Shown: positions 1 to 7,434 of the stretch, one piece after another | Position numbering within the stretch: the first letter of the stretch is position 1 | How the letters are laid out: each line of letters starts with the position of its first letter | From: Acidimicrobiaceae bacterium | GTDB taxonomy: Bacteria > Actinomycetota > Acidimicrobiia > Acidimicrobiales > UBA8592 | Direction: 5' to 3' | Length of the DNA stretch: 18,226 nt | Assembly: GCA_002724825.1 (NCBI GenBank) | Contig: PBPU01000047.1 | Location: forward strand, 5,910 to 24,135 | Position numbers and translations under genes: made by a program | Notes under the pieces: model-generated | What the model was told of the DNA's origin: nothing | The model's database searches: none | The model's input: the letters and a program-made list of their open reading frames with translations, nothing else

Positions 1-104
1 CTTTTCTCATCTAGTTTGTAAGTTGAAAATTCTAAGAAGGTGAGTGTCTATGTTCTTTGAGGTATCCTTAAATCAGGCGGAGCCAATTTAAGTAAAGGAA
101 AAAG

Positions 105-284
105 ATGGGAAGTCTTGGAACAGCTGAAGTAATTATCATCTTAGTTGTGCTTCTCGCACTTTTCGGAGGGAAAAAAATTCCCGGTATCGCTCGTTCTTTG
201 GGAAGGTCTCTTAATGAATTCAAAGCGGGATTACGTGATGAACCTTCTTCAACAGAGAATGCTGCTCCAGAAATTGAAGAGTAA
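105..284 (+). CDS. tatA: TatA/TatE-family twin-arginine translocase subunit
   Basis: Encodes a 59-residue protein with the TatA plan: a very short N-terminus, one membrane helix at about residues 6-20, the FG hinge at F20-G21, then an amphipathic helix (about residues 24-43, with repeated R/K and SLGRSL) and an acidic tail ending in EE. TatA forms the membrane pore or patch through which the Tat system exports folded proteins. Glu8 sits where E. coli TatA has a polar Gln. The ATG at 105 follows AAAGGAA at 94-100, which fixes the start. At 59 residues it is at the short end for the family. No tatB or tatC is visible, but the gene is near the window edge. It runs tail to tail into the CoA-transferase gene, leaving only two bases between the stop codons. 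Identity as TatA/E rather than TatB rests on the short tail. Confidence 0.88.
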   Translation: MGSLGTAEVIIILVVLLALFGGKKIPGIARSLGRSLNEFKAGLRDEPSSTENAAPEIEE

Positions 285-286
285 TT

Positions 287-1486
287 TTAAGATTTAAGAA
301 TGATATTCTTTTCTTTCAGTTGAGCTATCTGATCTTCGCTGAACCCGAACTCAGATAAAACATTTTCAGTACTTTGACCTAGATGATCGGTAGTCCAGAT
401 AGTTTCCGGTTTTGTAGTACCCCATCTGACCGGAGGCTTTGCCATCTTCATCAAGCCGGCATCCGGATGTTCCCAATCAACAATAATTTCGTTATTCACT
501 ACTTGAGGATCTGTAAATACATCGTCCACGGTGTTTACTTGTGCAGCAGGAACTTCTTCGTTATGTAGACGTTCCATGATGTCATCAGTTGGGAATTCGA
601 GAAAAGCATTATGAAGTAATTCCCCCAAAGCTGCATAATTATCTGATTCTAGACGAACAGCTGGCTCGGCAAAGCGGGGATCCTCAACCCACTCCGGATG
701 ATTCAGCGCCCGACATAACCCTTCAAATTCTTTATTAGTAGCAAAGAAATATACAAGGTGGCCGTCAGCTGTCTGCTGTAATCGATAAATCTGGTAAATG
801 AGAGCCCCTGGGGTTACATCATCCCCCCACAATGTATGGCCCATAAAGACATCCGGCCACATCCAGTAAATTGAAGCGTCAAGCATCGGAATCTCAATGT
901 GCTGTCCACTTGACTTACCAGCTGCTCTCGCAAATAATGCTGCACTAATAGCGTTTGCGGCAGTAAGTGCGGTTGTTTTATCGCAGACAATTGTTCGGAC
1001 CAAGTCAGGAATGGGGACATCTTGACTTTGTTGGATAGAGACTACGCCAGAGATTGATTGAATAATAGGGTCATATACTCGCCAGTCGCGGTAGGGGCCA
1101 TCAGGACCAAACCCAGATATTGAAACATAGATAAGTTCGGGATTTAACTTAAGCATTTCATCAGGTCCTATCCCCATTCGATCGACAGCCCATTGTCGAA
1201 AGTTTTGAACAAGGACATCAGCAGATGCTGCAATTTCTTTAAATACTGCCAATCCTTCTTCTTTTGAGAGATCAAGAGCAACAGAACGTTTACCACGATT
1301 AGCTGAAGCATACATTGCTGAGATATCCCCTACTCGATAACCTCCGATTCTCGTTATATCTCCTATTTCCAACGGTTCAATCTTTATTACATCTGCGCCA
1401 AGATCAGCTAATACTTGACAAGCCATAGGGCCAGAAATTACAGCTGACACATCGATAATTTTAATTCCCTCCAATGGGCCAGCCAT
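287..1486 (-). CDS. CaiB/BaiF (type III) CoA-transferase
   Basis: A 399-residue protein with the usual length and order of family III CoA-transferases, which move CoA between carboxylic acids through an enzyme-bound aspartyl-CoA anhydride. The N-terminus reads GPLEGIKIIDVS followed by GPMACQVLADLGADVIKIE, the classic opening of the family. The likely catalytic aspartate is Asp169 in the VCDKTTAL segment, which matches the position of Asp169 in formyl-CoA transferase. The conserved GQHIEIPMLDA segment follows at about 194-204. The ATG at 1486 has a strong GGAGGTCC ribosome site (1488-1495). It is the last gene of the monooxygenase-hydrolase-transferase set, 82 bases after the hydrolase stop. 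This suggests it activates the acid released by the hydrolase (inference). The acyl substrate cannot be told from sequence; racemase-type members of the fold (AMACR) are an alternative. Confidence 0.93.
   Translation of the reverse strand: MAGPLEGIKIIDVSAVISGPMACQVLADLGADVIKIEPLEIGDITRIGGYRVGDISAMYASANRGKRSVALDLSKEEGLAVFKEIAASADVLVQNFRQWAVDRMGIGPDEMLKLNPELIYVSISGFGPDGPYRDWRVYDPIIQSISGVVSIQQSQDVPIPDLVRTIVCDKTTALTAANAISAALFARAAGKSSGQHIEIPMLDASIYWMWPDVFMGHTLWGDDVTPGALIYQIYRLQQTADGHLVYFFATNKEFEGLCRALNHPEWVEDPRFAEPAVRLESDNYAALGELLHNAFLEFPTDDIMERLHNEEVPAAQVNTVDDVFTDPQVVNNEIIVDWEHPDAGLMKMAKPPVRWGTTKPETIWTTDHLGQSTENVLSEFGFSEDQIAQLKEKNIILKS
296..317 (+). terminator. Possible weak terminator hairpin for tatA
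   Basis: AAGAAT (296-301) and ATTCTT (305-310) form a six-base-pair stem with a GAT loop, followed by TTCTTTC. It lies 12 bases after the tatA stop, inside the last codons of the convergent CoA-transferase gene. The stem is AT-rich and the T-run is interrupted, so termination would be weak at best. The match may be chance. Confidence 0.25.
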
Positions 1487-1568
1487 AGGACCTCCGCTTC
1501 TTAAACTTCTATTAAGCGTGACCCTACAAGGAGATGCTCAAGGAAACCAGTTCGTGACCGCTTAAACG

Positions 1569-2243
1569 CTAGCTGATTTCAGAAAGGAAGCTCTCAATAG
1601 CTTGCGCAACAGCTTGAGGATTTTTGCGGTGAACTGAGTGGCCAGCTTCTGGAACGACAACTGACGCTTTGACATCTAAATATTTTTCAAAGACTGCCAT
1701 TGATGCAGCAAATCGTTTATCTCTTTCTCCAACGATCACCAATACGGGAACAGTTATTTCTGCAAGAGAATCAATAACCCAAGAGTCGACATGTAAAGCT
1801 GCCTCTTCGCTACCTTCAGGTATATCCATCGTCATTGCAGAAGATTTAACAGAAGCATTCCACTGGCTACGTGTTTCTTCTTTTCTAAAACCTGGTCCAG
1901 CGCCTATTAATACTAGTGCCTTGACACGACTTGGATGCTGGAGGCAAAAAGCTAATGAAAGGTAGCCACCAAGAGAATGTCCGACCAGTACAACCTGACC
2001 ATCTGCCATATCAACGATTCTTTCTAAATCATTTAATGTATGAGTTCTGGTGTAATTTCCTGGAGGAGGAGCATCTGACTCACCATGCCCCCGAATACTC
2101 CAAGCAATATGACCTACCTCATCGCCAAGAGAGTCAATGACGCCATCCCATGCTGTGCGATCATCAGCCCACCCATGGGTATAGATCAGAGGAACTCCAC
2201 TACCCGTCTCAATAAGATCTAACTTTATTTGATTGTCGTTCAT
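1569..2243 (-). CDS. Alpha/beta-fold hydrolase (esterase-like)
   Basis: A 224-residue alpha/beta hydrolase with a complete apparent catalytic triad: Ser90 in the nucleophile elbow GHSLGG, Asp175 in VGERDKRF and His202 in EAGHSVH. The HGW segment at residues 23-25 is the usual oxyanion-loop position, and RGHGES (51-56) is another family hallmark. The protein is shorter than the common 260-290 residues because the cap region between the nucleophile and the acid residue is small. A GAGGT ribosome site lies just before the ATG at 2243. The gene starts 47 bases after the monooxygenase stop on the same strand, a pairing known from Baeyer-Villiger pathways (for example the HapE monooxygenase with its HapD esterase), where the hydrolase opens the ester made by the oxygenase. 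That role is inferred from context. The gene ends with TAG. Confidence 0.9.
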   Translation of the reverse strand: MNDNQIKLDLIETGSGVPLIYTHGWADDRTAWDGVIDSLGDEVGHIAWSIRGHGESDAPPPGNYTRTHTLNDLERIVDMADGQVVLVGHSLGGYLSLAFCLQHPSRVKALVLIGAGPGFRKEETRSQWNASVKSSAMTMDIPEGSEEAALHVDSWVIDSLAEITVPVLVIVGERDKRFAASMAVFEKYLDVKASVVVPEAGHSVHRKNPQAVAQAIESFLSEIS

Positions 2244-2290
2244 GTAAACCTCAATAAGGTCTCTTTAATTCCTTGATTAGGGACCGAGCG

Positions 2291-3091
2291 CTATTCTAAC
2301 TCGATGTAGTCACTCGGGTTAATCTCTCGGGTTTGTTGCCAATATTCCAGAAGAGAAAATGGCCAATTTTGAGTTATCTTGCCATGTGGATTCTTGTACC
2401 AACTATTCACAGACGATGCACCCCACGCCATTTGTGAATTTCCTTCATCTATACGAACGTTGTACTCATCATGTATCTCTCTTTTCACATCAAGAGCCGT
2501 AATATCATGTTCGAGCAAGTACTGGATGTAGCGCGAAATATAGTGAGCTTCACATTCAGAGAAATAAATTATGCTTCCATTAATTACAATATTTGTGTTT
2601 GGGCCGTACATAAAAAAGAGGTTTGGAAAATTGGGACTAACGATTCCGAGGTAAGCCTGGGCAACTCCATCCCATTGCTCGTGAAGGTCGACTCCTCCCC
2701 TTCCAACTATTTTCATAGGAGTTAAAAACTCTGATGCTTTGAACCCTGTTCCATAGATAATCGCGTCAGCTTCATATAGCGTTCCATCTTCAGTGAGTAA
2801 ACCATTTTCTGTGATTTCAGCTATGGGATCTGTGCATAATGTAACGTCTGGTCGTTTCAAGGTCGTAGCCCATAATCCATCATCAATAACGAACCTTTTC
2901 GCCCCCATGGTATATCTGGGAGTTACCTTTTCAAGAAGTTCTGGATCGTCATTAAATTCGCTTTCTAAATATAGTCGCAACATAAAACCCAATTCGTGAT
3001 TGCTTGCACTCACAGAATTATCTTCACTCCCATCCCATTCTGGATCGACCTCTAGACGGGGGAGGAGCCCTTCGTGGCTTCTCCAAAACAA
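2291..3091 (-). CDS. C-terminal portion of the Baeyer-Villiger monooxygenase, after the amber
   Basis: This is the downstream, same-frame part of the broken monooxygenase. The open frame resumes directly after the amber (22 codons reading LPQNLLWCFDHIPFYNNWFR, then on), and 3091 is merely the first TTG usable as a start. No ribosome site is visible before it, so separate translation is doubtful. The segment holds the rest of the NADPH domain (VTPRYTMGAKR), the late FAD-contact motif YGTGFKAS (codons 491-498 of the full frame), the family's GIVSPNFPNLFFMYGPNTN segment, and an aromatic-rich C-terminus. Every conserved block expected of the family is intact, which argues that the lesion is recent or artefactual. 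Confidence 0.65.
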   Translation of the reverse strand: MFWRSHEGLLPRLEVDPEWDGSEDNSVSASNHELGFMLRLYLESEFNDDPELLEKVTPRYTMGAKRFVIDDGLWATTLKRPDVTLCTDPIAEITENGLLTEDGTLYEADAIIYGTGFKASEFLTPMKIVGRGGVDLHEQWDGVAQAYLGIVSPNFPNLFFMYGPNTNIVINGSIIYFSECEAHYISRYIQYLLEHDITALDVKREIHDEYNVRIDEGNSQMAWGASSVNSWYKNPHGKITQNWPFSLLEYWQQTREINPSDYIELE

Positions 3092-3157
3092 ATGAAGCCG
3101 AAACCAGTTGTTATAAAAAGGAATATGGTCAAAACACCAAAGTAGATTTTGCGGTAG

Positions 3158-3160
3158 CTA
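3158..3160 (-). other. In-frame amber (TAG) codon inside the monooxygenase
   Basis: CTA on the plus strand, TAG on the coding strand, between AAA and CTA codons. A single substitution from AAG, CAG, GAG or another TAG neighbour would restore the frame. It falls in the family's YHxxxP segment just after the second Rossmann motif. Confidence 0.9.
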
Positions 3161-4225
3161 TTTATGGTATTGAGGTCTAGGCATTAACCAATTTGGGGTT
3201 CGCTGGAATATTGTTGTTGACGCTGCTTCTTCTGCCACCCGAGGAATGAACTGAATAGCACTACAACCAGTACCAATCACTGCGATATCTTTTCCTTCAA
3301 TTTTTTCCTCATGGTTCCATCGAGCCGAGTGCCATGAAGCACCTTTGAAAGAGCTACGTCCATCTATCTCCGGGTACGAAGGCCGGTTGAGCTGGCCAAC
3401 AGCACTAACAATGCTATGGCAGATGAAACTTTCTTCACCATCTTCACCCACAAGTTCTAAAACCCACCTACCCGAGTCTTCATTCCACACGGCAGACGAA
3501 ACTTCAGTTGAGAAACGTATATCATCACGGATACCAAAGTGGTTAACACACTCATTAAAGTATTCGAGAAGGACCTCTTGAGTTGAATGAAAGTGCGGCC
3601 AGTCATGCTTTTGCATAAACGAATAACAGTAAACATGGTTTGATACATCAACCCGACAACCCGGATAGGTGTTCTCTAGCCAAGTCCCACCAATAGCGTG
3701 GTTCTTTTCAAAGATGACACAATTGACCCCTGACTGTTTGAGTCTGTATGCGGCAAGGATTCCCGACATGCCTGCGCCGATGATAGCGACAGTAAAGTCC
3801 CGGTCAACTGTATAGTCTTCTTTAGACCAGTCAGGCGCTCTCAGGTCCTGATTTTCTGGAGAAAGTTCCTCTCGCAGCATTTCAAGGTACGCCCCATCTA
3901 GCTGAGTTCCACATGCCCACGACATTATTTTCCGAAGATCGTCTTTGGTAAAGTTCGAATCTCTTATCTCTCCAGAGCGAAGACGCTTTATTCCTTCGAA
4001 AGCGATTTCTCGGCAGAGTTCTTGTTGGTCAGCATCCCATCCTCCTTGTTCTTCAAGTGATTTTTCAGGATCTAACCAAAGATCTTCGGGTAGTAAAGTT
4101 AAATCTCCTAAAGCGAAAGCTAGAGCTGGAAGAAGAGGAGGAAGTTCTGTTCCAGGAGCAGCGAGAATTGCCCTAATTTCATCATCACTTTCAAGGATTT
4201 GGGAAATTTTTGGATTAAATGACAT
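3158..4225 (-). CDS. N-terminal portion of the Baeyer-Villiger monooxygenase, ending at the amber
   Basis: This 355-residue piece (numbered from the ATG at 4225) contains the HAPMO-type helical extension (about 1-140), the FAD-binding GAGMSG motif (150-155) with the acidic Glu173 that ends the second strand, and GGTW plus YPGCRVD soon after. The Baeyer-Villiger fingerprint is present as F293-x-G-x3-H-x3-W-N304; the published consensus ends in Pro or Asp, so the final Asn is a variant. The NADPH-binding GTGCSA motif is at 318-323. Translation would stop just after the second Rossmann unit has begun, so the product lacks the rest of the NADPH domain and the C-terminal FAD/substrate region. It is unlikely to be active alone. 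It heads the minus-strand operon and is divergent from the PAP2 gene. Confidence 0.75.
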   Translation of the reverse strand: MSFNPKISQILESDDEIRAILAAPGTELPPLLPALAFALGDLTLLPEDLWLDPEKSLEEQGGWDADQQELCREIAFEGIKRLRSGEIRDSNFTKDDLRKIMSWACGTQLDGAYLEMLREELSPENQDLRAPDWSKEDYTVDRDFTVAIIGAGMSGILAAYRLKQSGVNCVIFEKNHAIGGTWLENTYPGCRVDVSNHVYCYSFMQKHDWPHFHSTQEVLLEYFNECVNHFGIRDDIRFSTEVSSAVWNEDSGRWVLELVGEDGEESFICHSIVSAVGQLNRPSYPEIDGRSSFKGASWHSARWNHEEKIEGKDIAVIGTGCSAIQFIPRVAEEAASTTIFQRTPNWLMPRPQYHK

Positions 4226-4349
4226 AGTTGACCTACTCAAAGACTAGTTGTGGCCAAGATGATGTACCACTTCTCATATTCTTGAACACCAGGTTCATTT
4301 TTACACCAAGATGTTTTAGTATGGGATAAAGGTTGCTGGGGGGCTATCG
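4226..4349. promoter_or_regulatory. Divergent intergenic region between monooxygenase and PAP2 genes
   Basis: A gap of 124 bases that must hold promoters for both directions. It contains an inverted repeat TGAAC-n5-GTTCA (4283-4297) that could be a small operator. The arms are only five bases, so chance is likely. Before the PAP2 ATG there is a run of six G (about 4337-4342) that may act as its ribosome site. I could not place convincing -35/-10 boxes. Confidence 0.35.
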
Positions 4350-5174
4350 ATGGGGCAGTTCATGGAAGCTGTAATACCAAAAATAAACAAAATAATAACA
4401 ATCTGTAAAAAGCCGAGCTTACGAGTTTCTATTGCCTTTAATGTTGTTGCTTTTGGGTTGCTTTGGCTGGGTTACTCGGCCGTGCGTCGAATAACTTCTG
4501 GTTCCTTCCAACTTGCTCAAGAGAATGCTGCTCGGGTTGTTGATTTTCAGGAACGAATAGGTTTACCCAGCGAAACAGTTCTTCAGAAACAAATCATTGA
4601 TGTTGATTGGATAGTTCAAGTAGCAAATGTTTTCTATTTCGCTATGCATTTTCCCTCGATGATCCTTTTTCTTCTTTGGGCTATGTTCCGCAAACGAGAA
4701 TGGATGGCCAGAATCAGATTTGCCTTAATATCTACAACAGCTATTGGGCTCATTATTCACCTTGCCTTTCCTCTCGCCCCACCTAGGCTTACTGAGATAC
4801 CCGGATTTGTCGATACAGCTAAAGTATTTGGACCAGATCCTTACAAGTTAGGAATCGCAAAGGCAGCTAATCAGTTTGCGGCAATGCCTTCATTACATGT
4901 TGGTTGGGCGCTATTGCTTGCTTTAGCAGTCTTGTCGATCGTCAAGAGCCGGTACCGCTGGTTGATTGTATTACATCCAGTAATAACGACAATTGTTGTT
5001 GTAGTAACAGCGAATCATTGGTGGCTAGATATTTTTGTCGGTGCGATATTGGGTTGGGCTGGCTGGCTGATTGGTTTCAAATACCGGCCGCTATTGAAGC
5101 TTTCAAAAAAAGAAAAAACATCACTTACTTCCTTAGGACCTTCAGCTTCTGAAGATGAGGCTTTGAAAGAGTAG
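4350..5174 (+). CDS. PAP2-superfamily membrane phosphatase / phosphotransferase (Aur1/Ipt1-like)
   Basis: A 274-residue integral membrane protein with about six hydrophobic segments (roughly 28-45, 92-112, 122-143, 176-197, 203-220, 224-242). The PAP2 catalytic pattern is visible as MPSLHVGW with His183 and NHWWLD with His223 and Asp227. The preceding FPLAPPRL (140-147) and the form of the two motifs resemble the inositolphosphotransferase/Aur1-like PAP2_3 group common in Actinobacteria rather than classical lipid phosphatases. Such enzymes remove phosphate from, or move phospho-head groups between, lipids or isoprenoid phosphates at the membrane face. The C-terminal 25 residues are charged and probably cytosolic. 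It is alone on its strand, divergent from the monooxygenase and convergent with the SDR gene 16 bases away, so context gives no direct link to catabolism. Exact substrate unknown. Confidence 0.88.
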   Translation: MGQFMEAVIPKINKIITICKKPSLRVSIAFNVVAFGLLWLGYSAVRRITSGSFQLAQENAARVVDFQERIGLPSETVLQKQIIDVDWIVQVANVFYFAMHFPSMILFLLWAMFRKREWMARIRFALISTTAIGLIIHLAFPLAPPRLTEIPGFVDTAKVFGPDPYKLGIAKAANQFAAMPSLHVGWALLLALAVLSIVKSRYRWLIVLHPVITTIVVVVTANHWWLDIFVGAILGWAGWLIGFKYRPLLKLSKKEKTSLTSLGPSASEDEALKE

Positions 5175-5190
5175 ATATATTTTCTCTCTC

Positions 5191-6090
5191 TTAAATTCCC
5201 ATGTCATGATGCGGGGGGCATTGGAAAGCAGAAATAGCGTCAGCCCTGCGGTGAAGAAGATCAACCGTATCTTCAAGGTCCCGCCCAATGATGAATCGTC
5301 GTTCATGAGTAGCTTGAACAACAAATGATCCCAGTTCATCAAGGTCAGCGACATTTACTTCACGTCCAGCTTTTTCTAGTAGGTCTTTCAGCTCATCAAA
5401 AGTCATAGATTTTCTGCCCGTTCCACCACGTACTCTTTGAAGTTCTTCTGGACGGTTACGTTGAGATGTAAAAAGGCCTGTGTTCATAAGGCCTCCAGAT
5501 GGGTAAAAGACAGAAGCTGCCATATTATCTGTTTCACTTAGAAGCTGATGATTTAGGGCCTCAGTAAAACAACTTACTGCTGCTTTGCTCGATGCATAGA
5601 CTGAAGCCATAGGAACAGGAGCAAATCCTCCATCCCCTGAAGACGTATTTATAACATGGCCAGGTTCACCAGATTCAATCATCTTTGGAACAAAGGAGAT
5701 TACTCCATGAGCTGTTCCAAAGACATTTACGCTGAAGCACCATTTCCAATCATTCGGTTCATTTTGCCAAGCTTTTCCACCTCCGCCTGAACCGACTCCA
5801 GCGTTATTAAACAAGAGATTACATTTTCCTTGAGTATCAAAAACATATTCCGAAAGTGCTTCAACGGAAGTTTCATCAGCAACATCGGTGACGAAACTAT
5901 CTAATGGTCCGAATTGAGATAACTCCGCAACTGTTTCAGCGATAACTGGTTCTTCTATATCGGCTATCACTACTGATGCCCCTCGAGAAAGTAGCGCTTT
6001 GACAATCCCTTTTCCTATACCGTTTGCCCCACCGGTAACAACCGCTACGGAACCTTCGATATCGATATTTTCAGGTCCGTCGGTCATCAT
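5191..6090 (-). CDS. Short-chain dehydrogenase/reductase with C-terminal extension
   Basis: A 299-residue classical SDR. The NAD(P)-binding TGGANGIG is at 19-26, NNAG at 95-98, the catalytic Ser150/151 and the Tyr165-x3-Lys169 pair in YASSK. An acidic residue (Asp44, in VIADIEE) at the end of the second strand favours NAD(H), by family rule. The protein carries about 45 residues beyond the normal SDR core, and lacks the usual TGxxxxVDGG ending. In its place is a FIIGRDLEDTVDLLHRR segment, seen in a subset of actinobacterial SDRs. The start ATGATG overlaps the stop of the upstream amidohydrolase gene (6087-6090), which implies coupled translation and a shared pathway. Oxidation or reduction of a hydroxyl/keto group on the amidohydrolase substrate or product is likely; the substrate is unknown. 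Confidence 0.92.
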   Translation of the reverse strand: MMTDGPENIDIEGSVAVVTGGANGIGKGIVKALLSRGASVVIADIEEPVIAETVAELSQFGPLDSFVTDVADETSVEALSEYVFDTQGKCNLLFNNAGVGSGGGGKAWQNEPNDWKWCFSVNVFGTAHGVISFVPKMIESGEPGHVINTSSGDGGFAPVPMASVYASSKAAVSCFTEALNHQLLSETDNMAASVFYPSGGLMNTGLFTSQRNRPEELQRVRGGTGRKSMTFDELKDLLEKAGREVNVADLDELGSFVVQATHERRFIIGRDLEDTVDLLHRRADAISAFQCPPHHDMGI

Positions 6091-7397
6091 GCAACCTCTT
6101 GTATTTGGTTTAAGGGATTCATCCCTGGGCAGCCTTTTGCTGTTTCGGGAATTTCAGAATATGAAATAAAGGTCGAGACTTCTTCTTTGGTAGGGCAGTA
6201 TTTCTCAGCGAGAGGTTTGAGCACTTCAAGGTCAAATCCATACACTCGTGCGACGTTTGCGGTCAGTAATTTTATAACGTTTTCTTCTGGCATTTGAGAA
6301 AATGTAAGACGAAGATGTTCGCGAGTATGTGGGTGGGAACCTTCTATGTGAGGATAATCCGAGCCCCAGAGAATATTATCTATGCCTACGCCTTCACATA
6401 ACGGTGCTTCAGCAGGGCGGAGGAAACTTGCACCTACATGGCACTGCCGTTGCCAATACTCACTAGGGGTTAAAGTTAAATGTTCAACAGCCATGCCGCC
6501 AAAGATTGACTCAGATCCATATTTCGAATACTTCATTCGGTGATAAAACGAGTCAAGCTTTTTTAATGTTTCTGGGACCCAAGCGGTACCGGTTTCAGTG
6601 TTAATCCATTTCAGCGAAGGGTAGCGTTCGAAAACTCCAGAAAATATTAAGTGCCATAATGCTCTTTGTGACCACCATGAAACCTCGAGCATGAAAACCG
6701 CAAGCGAGGAAGGAAAGTGATTGCCAAAATTTGGGGTTGCCCCCCCAGCATGATGATTTAACGTCATGTTATTTGCTGCCGCTGCAGCCCAAATCGGTTC
6801 GTAGGCTGCAGAATAGAGAGGTTCGAAGGGGGAATCAGGAGGTGCGCCCGGAACTAGAATACCGCCGCGTAGTCCATTCTCGGCAGCCCATTCAATTTCA
6901 CCTACTGACCCTTCAACGTCTCCTAAAAAGATTTGAGCTATACCAGCGCGTTGCGCCGGAGCTTCGTCAACAAAATCTTTTAACCACCGATTATGCGCTC
7001 GTAGCCCAGCCCACCTGTGCTCGAAATTATCACTGTAGGGAGGTGCTTCAAATTGGGTAGCTGCTTGGGGAGCAAATGGTGGTTGTGTATTTGGGAAAAG
7101 TACGAATCCGACAACCCCATCTTCTTGTTGTTCTTTTAACCTGCGTTCTGATGAAAAATTTCTATCAGCATCTAGCTCCGGATCTCCGTCTATTCCAACA
7201 TTTCGAGTAGATCTGCCTTTTCCAGAAAACAACGCTTCCTGTTTCTTAGCGGCTTCTTCTGATGCGGTTGCCCATTCTTCGAAGTCACTATGGTATTTCT
7301 TTTCAAGGTATGGCTTGTAATCTCTTAGATCAGCTCCACAATGACTATCTGCTGAGATAACAATATGATGATCAGTTTCTGGAACAGCCATTGTCAT
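6087..7397 (-). CDS. Amidohydrolase_2 family metal-dependent hydrolase/decarboxylase (paralogue B)
   Basis: A 436-residue TIM-barrel amidohydrolase of the PF04909 type. Numbering from the ATG at 7397, the first metal motif is SADSH (Asp17, His19). The second is LNHHAGG (His215/His216) and the third is WGSDYPH (Asp347, His350). The frame is open back to 7496, but that would overlap the upstream gene. The ATG at 7397 sits behind GGGGA, leaves a 37-base gap, and gives a length matching its paralogue (about 430), so I chose it. It shares the SxDSH...AHNRWL...WGxDYPHxEGS plan with the gene just upstream and with the partial gene at the window end. Family members hydrolyse C-N/C-O bonds or decarboxylate aromatic and vinylogous acids (ACMSD, resorcylate decarboxylase). 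Which applies here is unknown. It is translationally coupled to the SDR that follows. Confidence 0.9.
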   Translation of the reverse strand: MTMAVPETDHHIVISADSHCGADLRDYKPYLEKKYHSDFEEWATASEEAAKKQEALFSGKGRSTRNVGIDGDPELDADRNFSSERRLKEQQEDGVVGFVLFPNTQPPFAPQAATQFEAPPYSDNFEHRWAGLRAHNRWLKDFVDEAPAQRAGIAQIFLGDVEGSVGEIEWAAENGLRGGILVPGAPPDSPFEPLYSAAYEPIWAAAAANNMTLNHHAGGATPNFGNHFPSSLAVFMLEVSWWSQRALWHLIFSGVFERYPSLKWINTETGTAWVPETLKKLDSFYHRMKYSKYGSESIFGGMAVEHLTLTPSEYWQRQCHVGASFLRPAEAPLCEGVGIDNILWGSDYPHIEGSHPHTREHLRLTFSQMPEENVIKLLTANVARVYGFDLEVLKPLAEKYCPTKEEVSTFISYSEIPETAKGCPGMNPLNQIQEVA

Positions 7398-7434
7398 ATT
7401 TTCCCCATATCTTTCTCCAAGTAGAGCGCGATCT

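Larger units (their letters stand above)
2291..4225 (-). pseudogene. Baeyer-Villiger monooxygenase (HAPMO-like) interrupted by an in-frame amber codon
   Basis: Read through a single TAG at 3158-3160, one frame from the ATG at 4225 to the TAG at 2291 gives 644 codons, close to the roughly 640 residues of 4-hydroxyacetophenone monooxygenase (HapE). The layout is that of a HAPMO: an N-terminal extension of about 145 residues, two Rossmann motifs, the fingerprint, then the C-terminal domain. Family members turn ketones into esters using FAD, NADPH and O2. The amber is codon 356, between NWLMPRPQYHK and LPQNLLW, in a stretch conserved across the family. No other stop or frameshift occurs, so the lesion is one base. 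TAG ends about half of the other genes here, so amber is not reassigned. A recent nonsense mutation, a sequencing or assembly error, or natural readthrough remain possible. The in-frame TTG at 4240 extends the frame, but the ATG at 4225 has a better-placed AGGT. Confidence 0.85.

Noticed and set aside
50..91. 13-codon open frame upstream of tatA as a leader peptide
   Set aside because: No clear ribosome site or regulatory hairpin accompanies it, and frames of this size are common by chance.
1669..2140. Plus-strand open frames opposite the alpha/beta hydrolase gene, and similar frames opposite other genes
   Set aside because: They lie antisense to well-supported genes, have no recognisable motifs or ribosome sites, and fit the usual shadow-frame pattern.
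3092..3157. A frameshift as the cause of the split monooxygenase
   Set aside because: The two halves are separated by a multiple of three and read on in the same frame, so a nonsense codon alone explains the break.
3158..3160. Amber recoding such as pyrrolysine insertion
   Set aside because: TAG is a routine stop for many genes in this window, and family members have an ordinary residue here; no PylT/PylS-type gene is in view.
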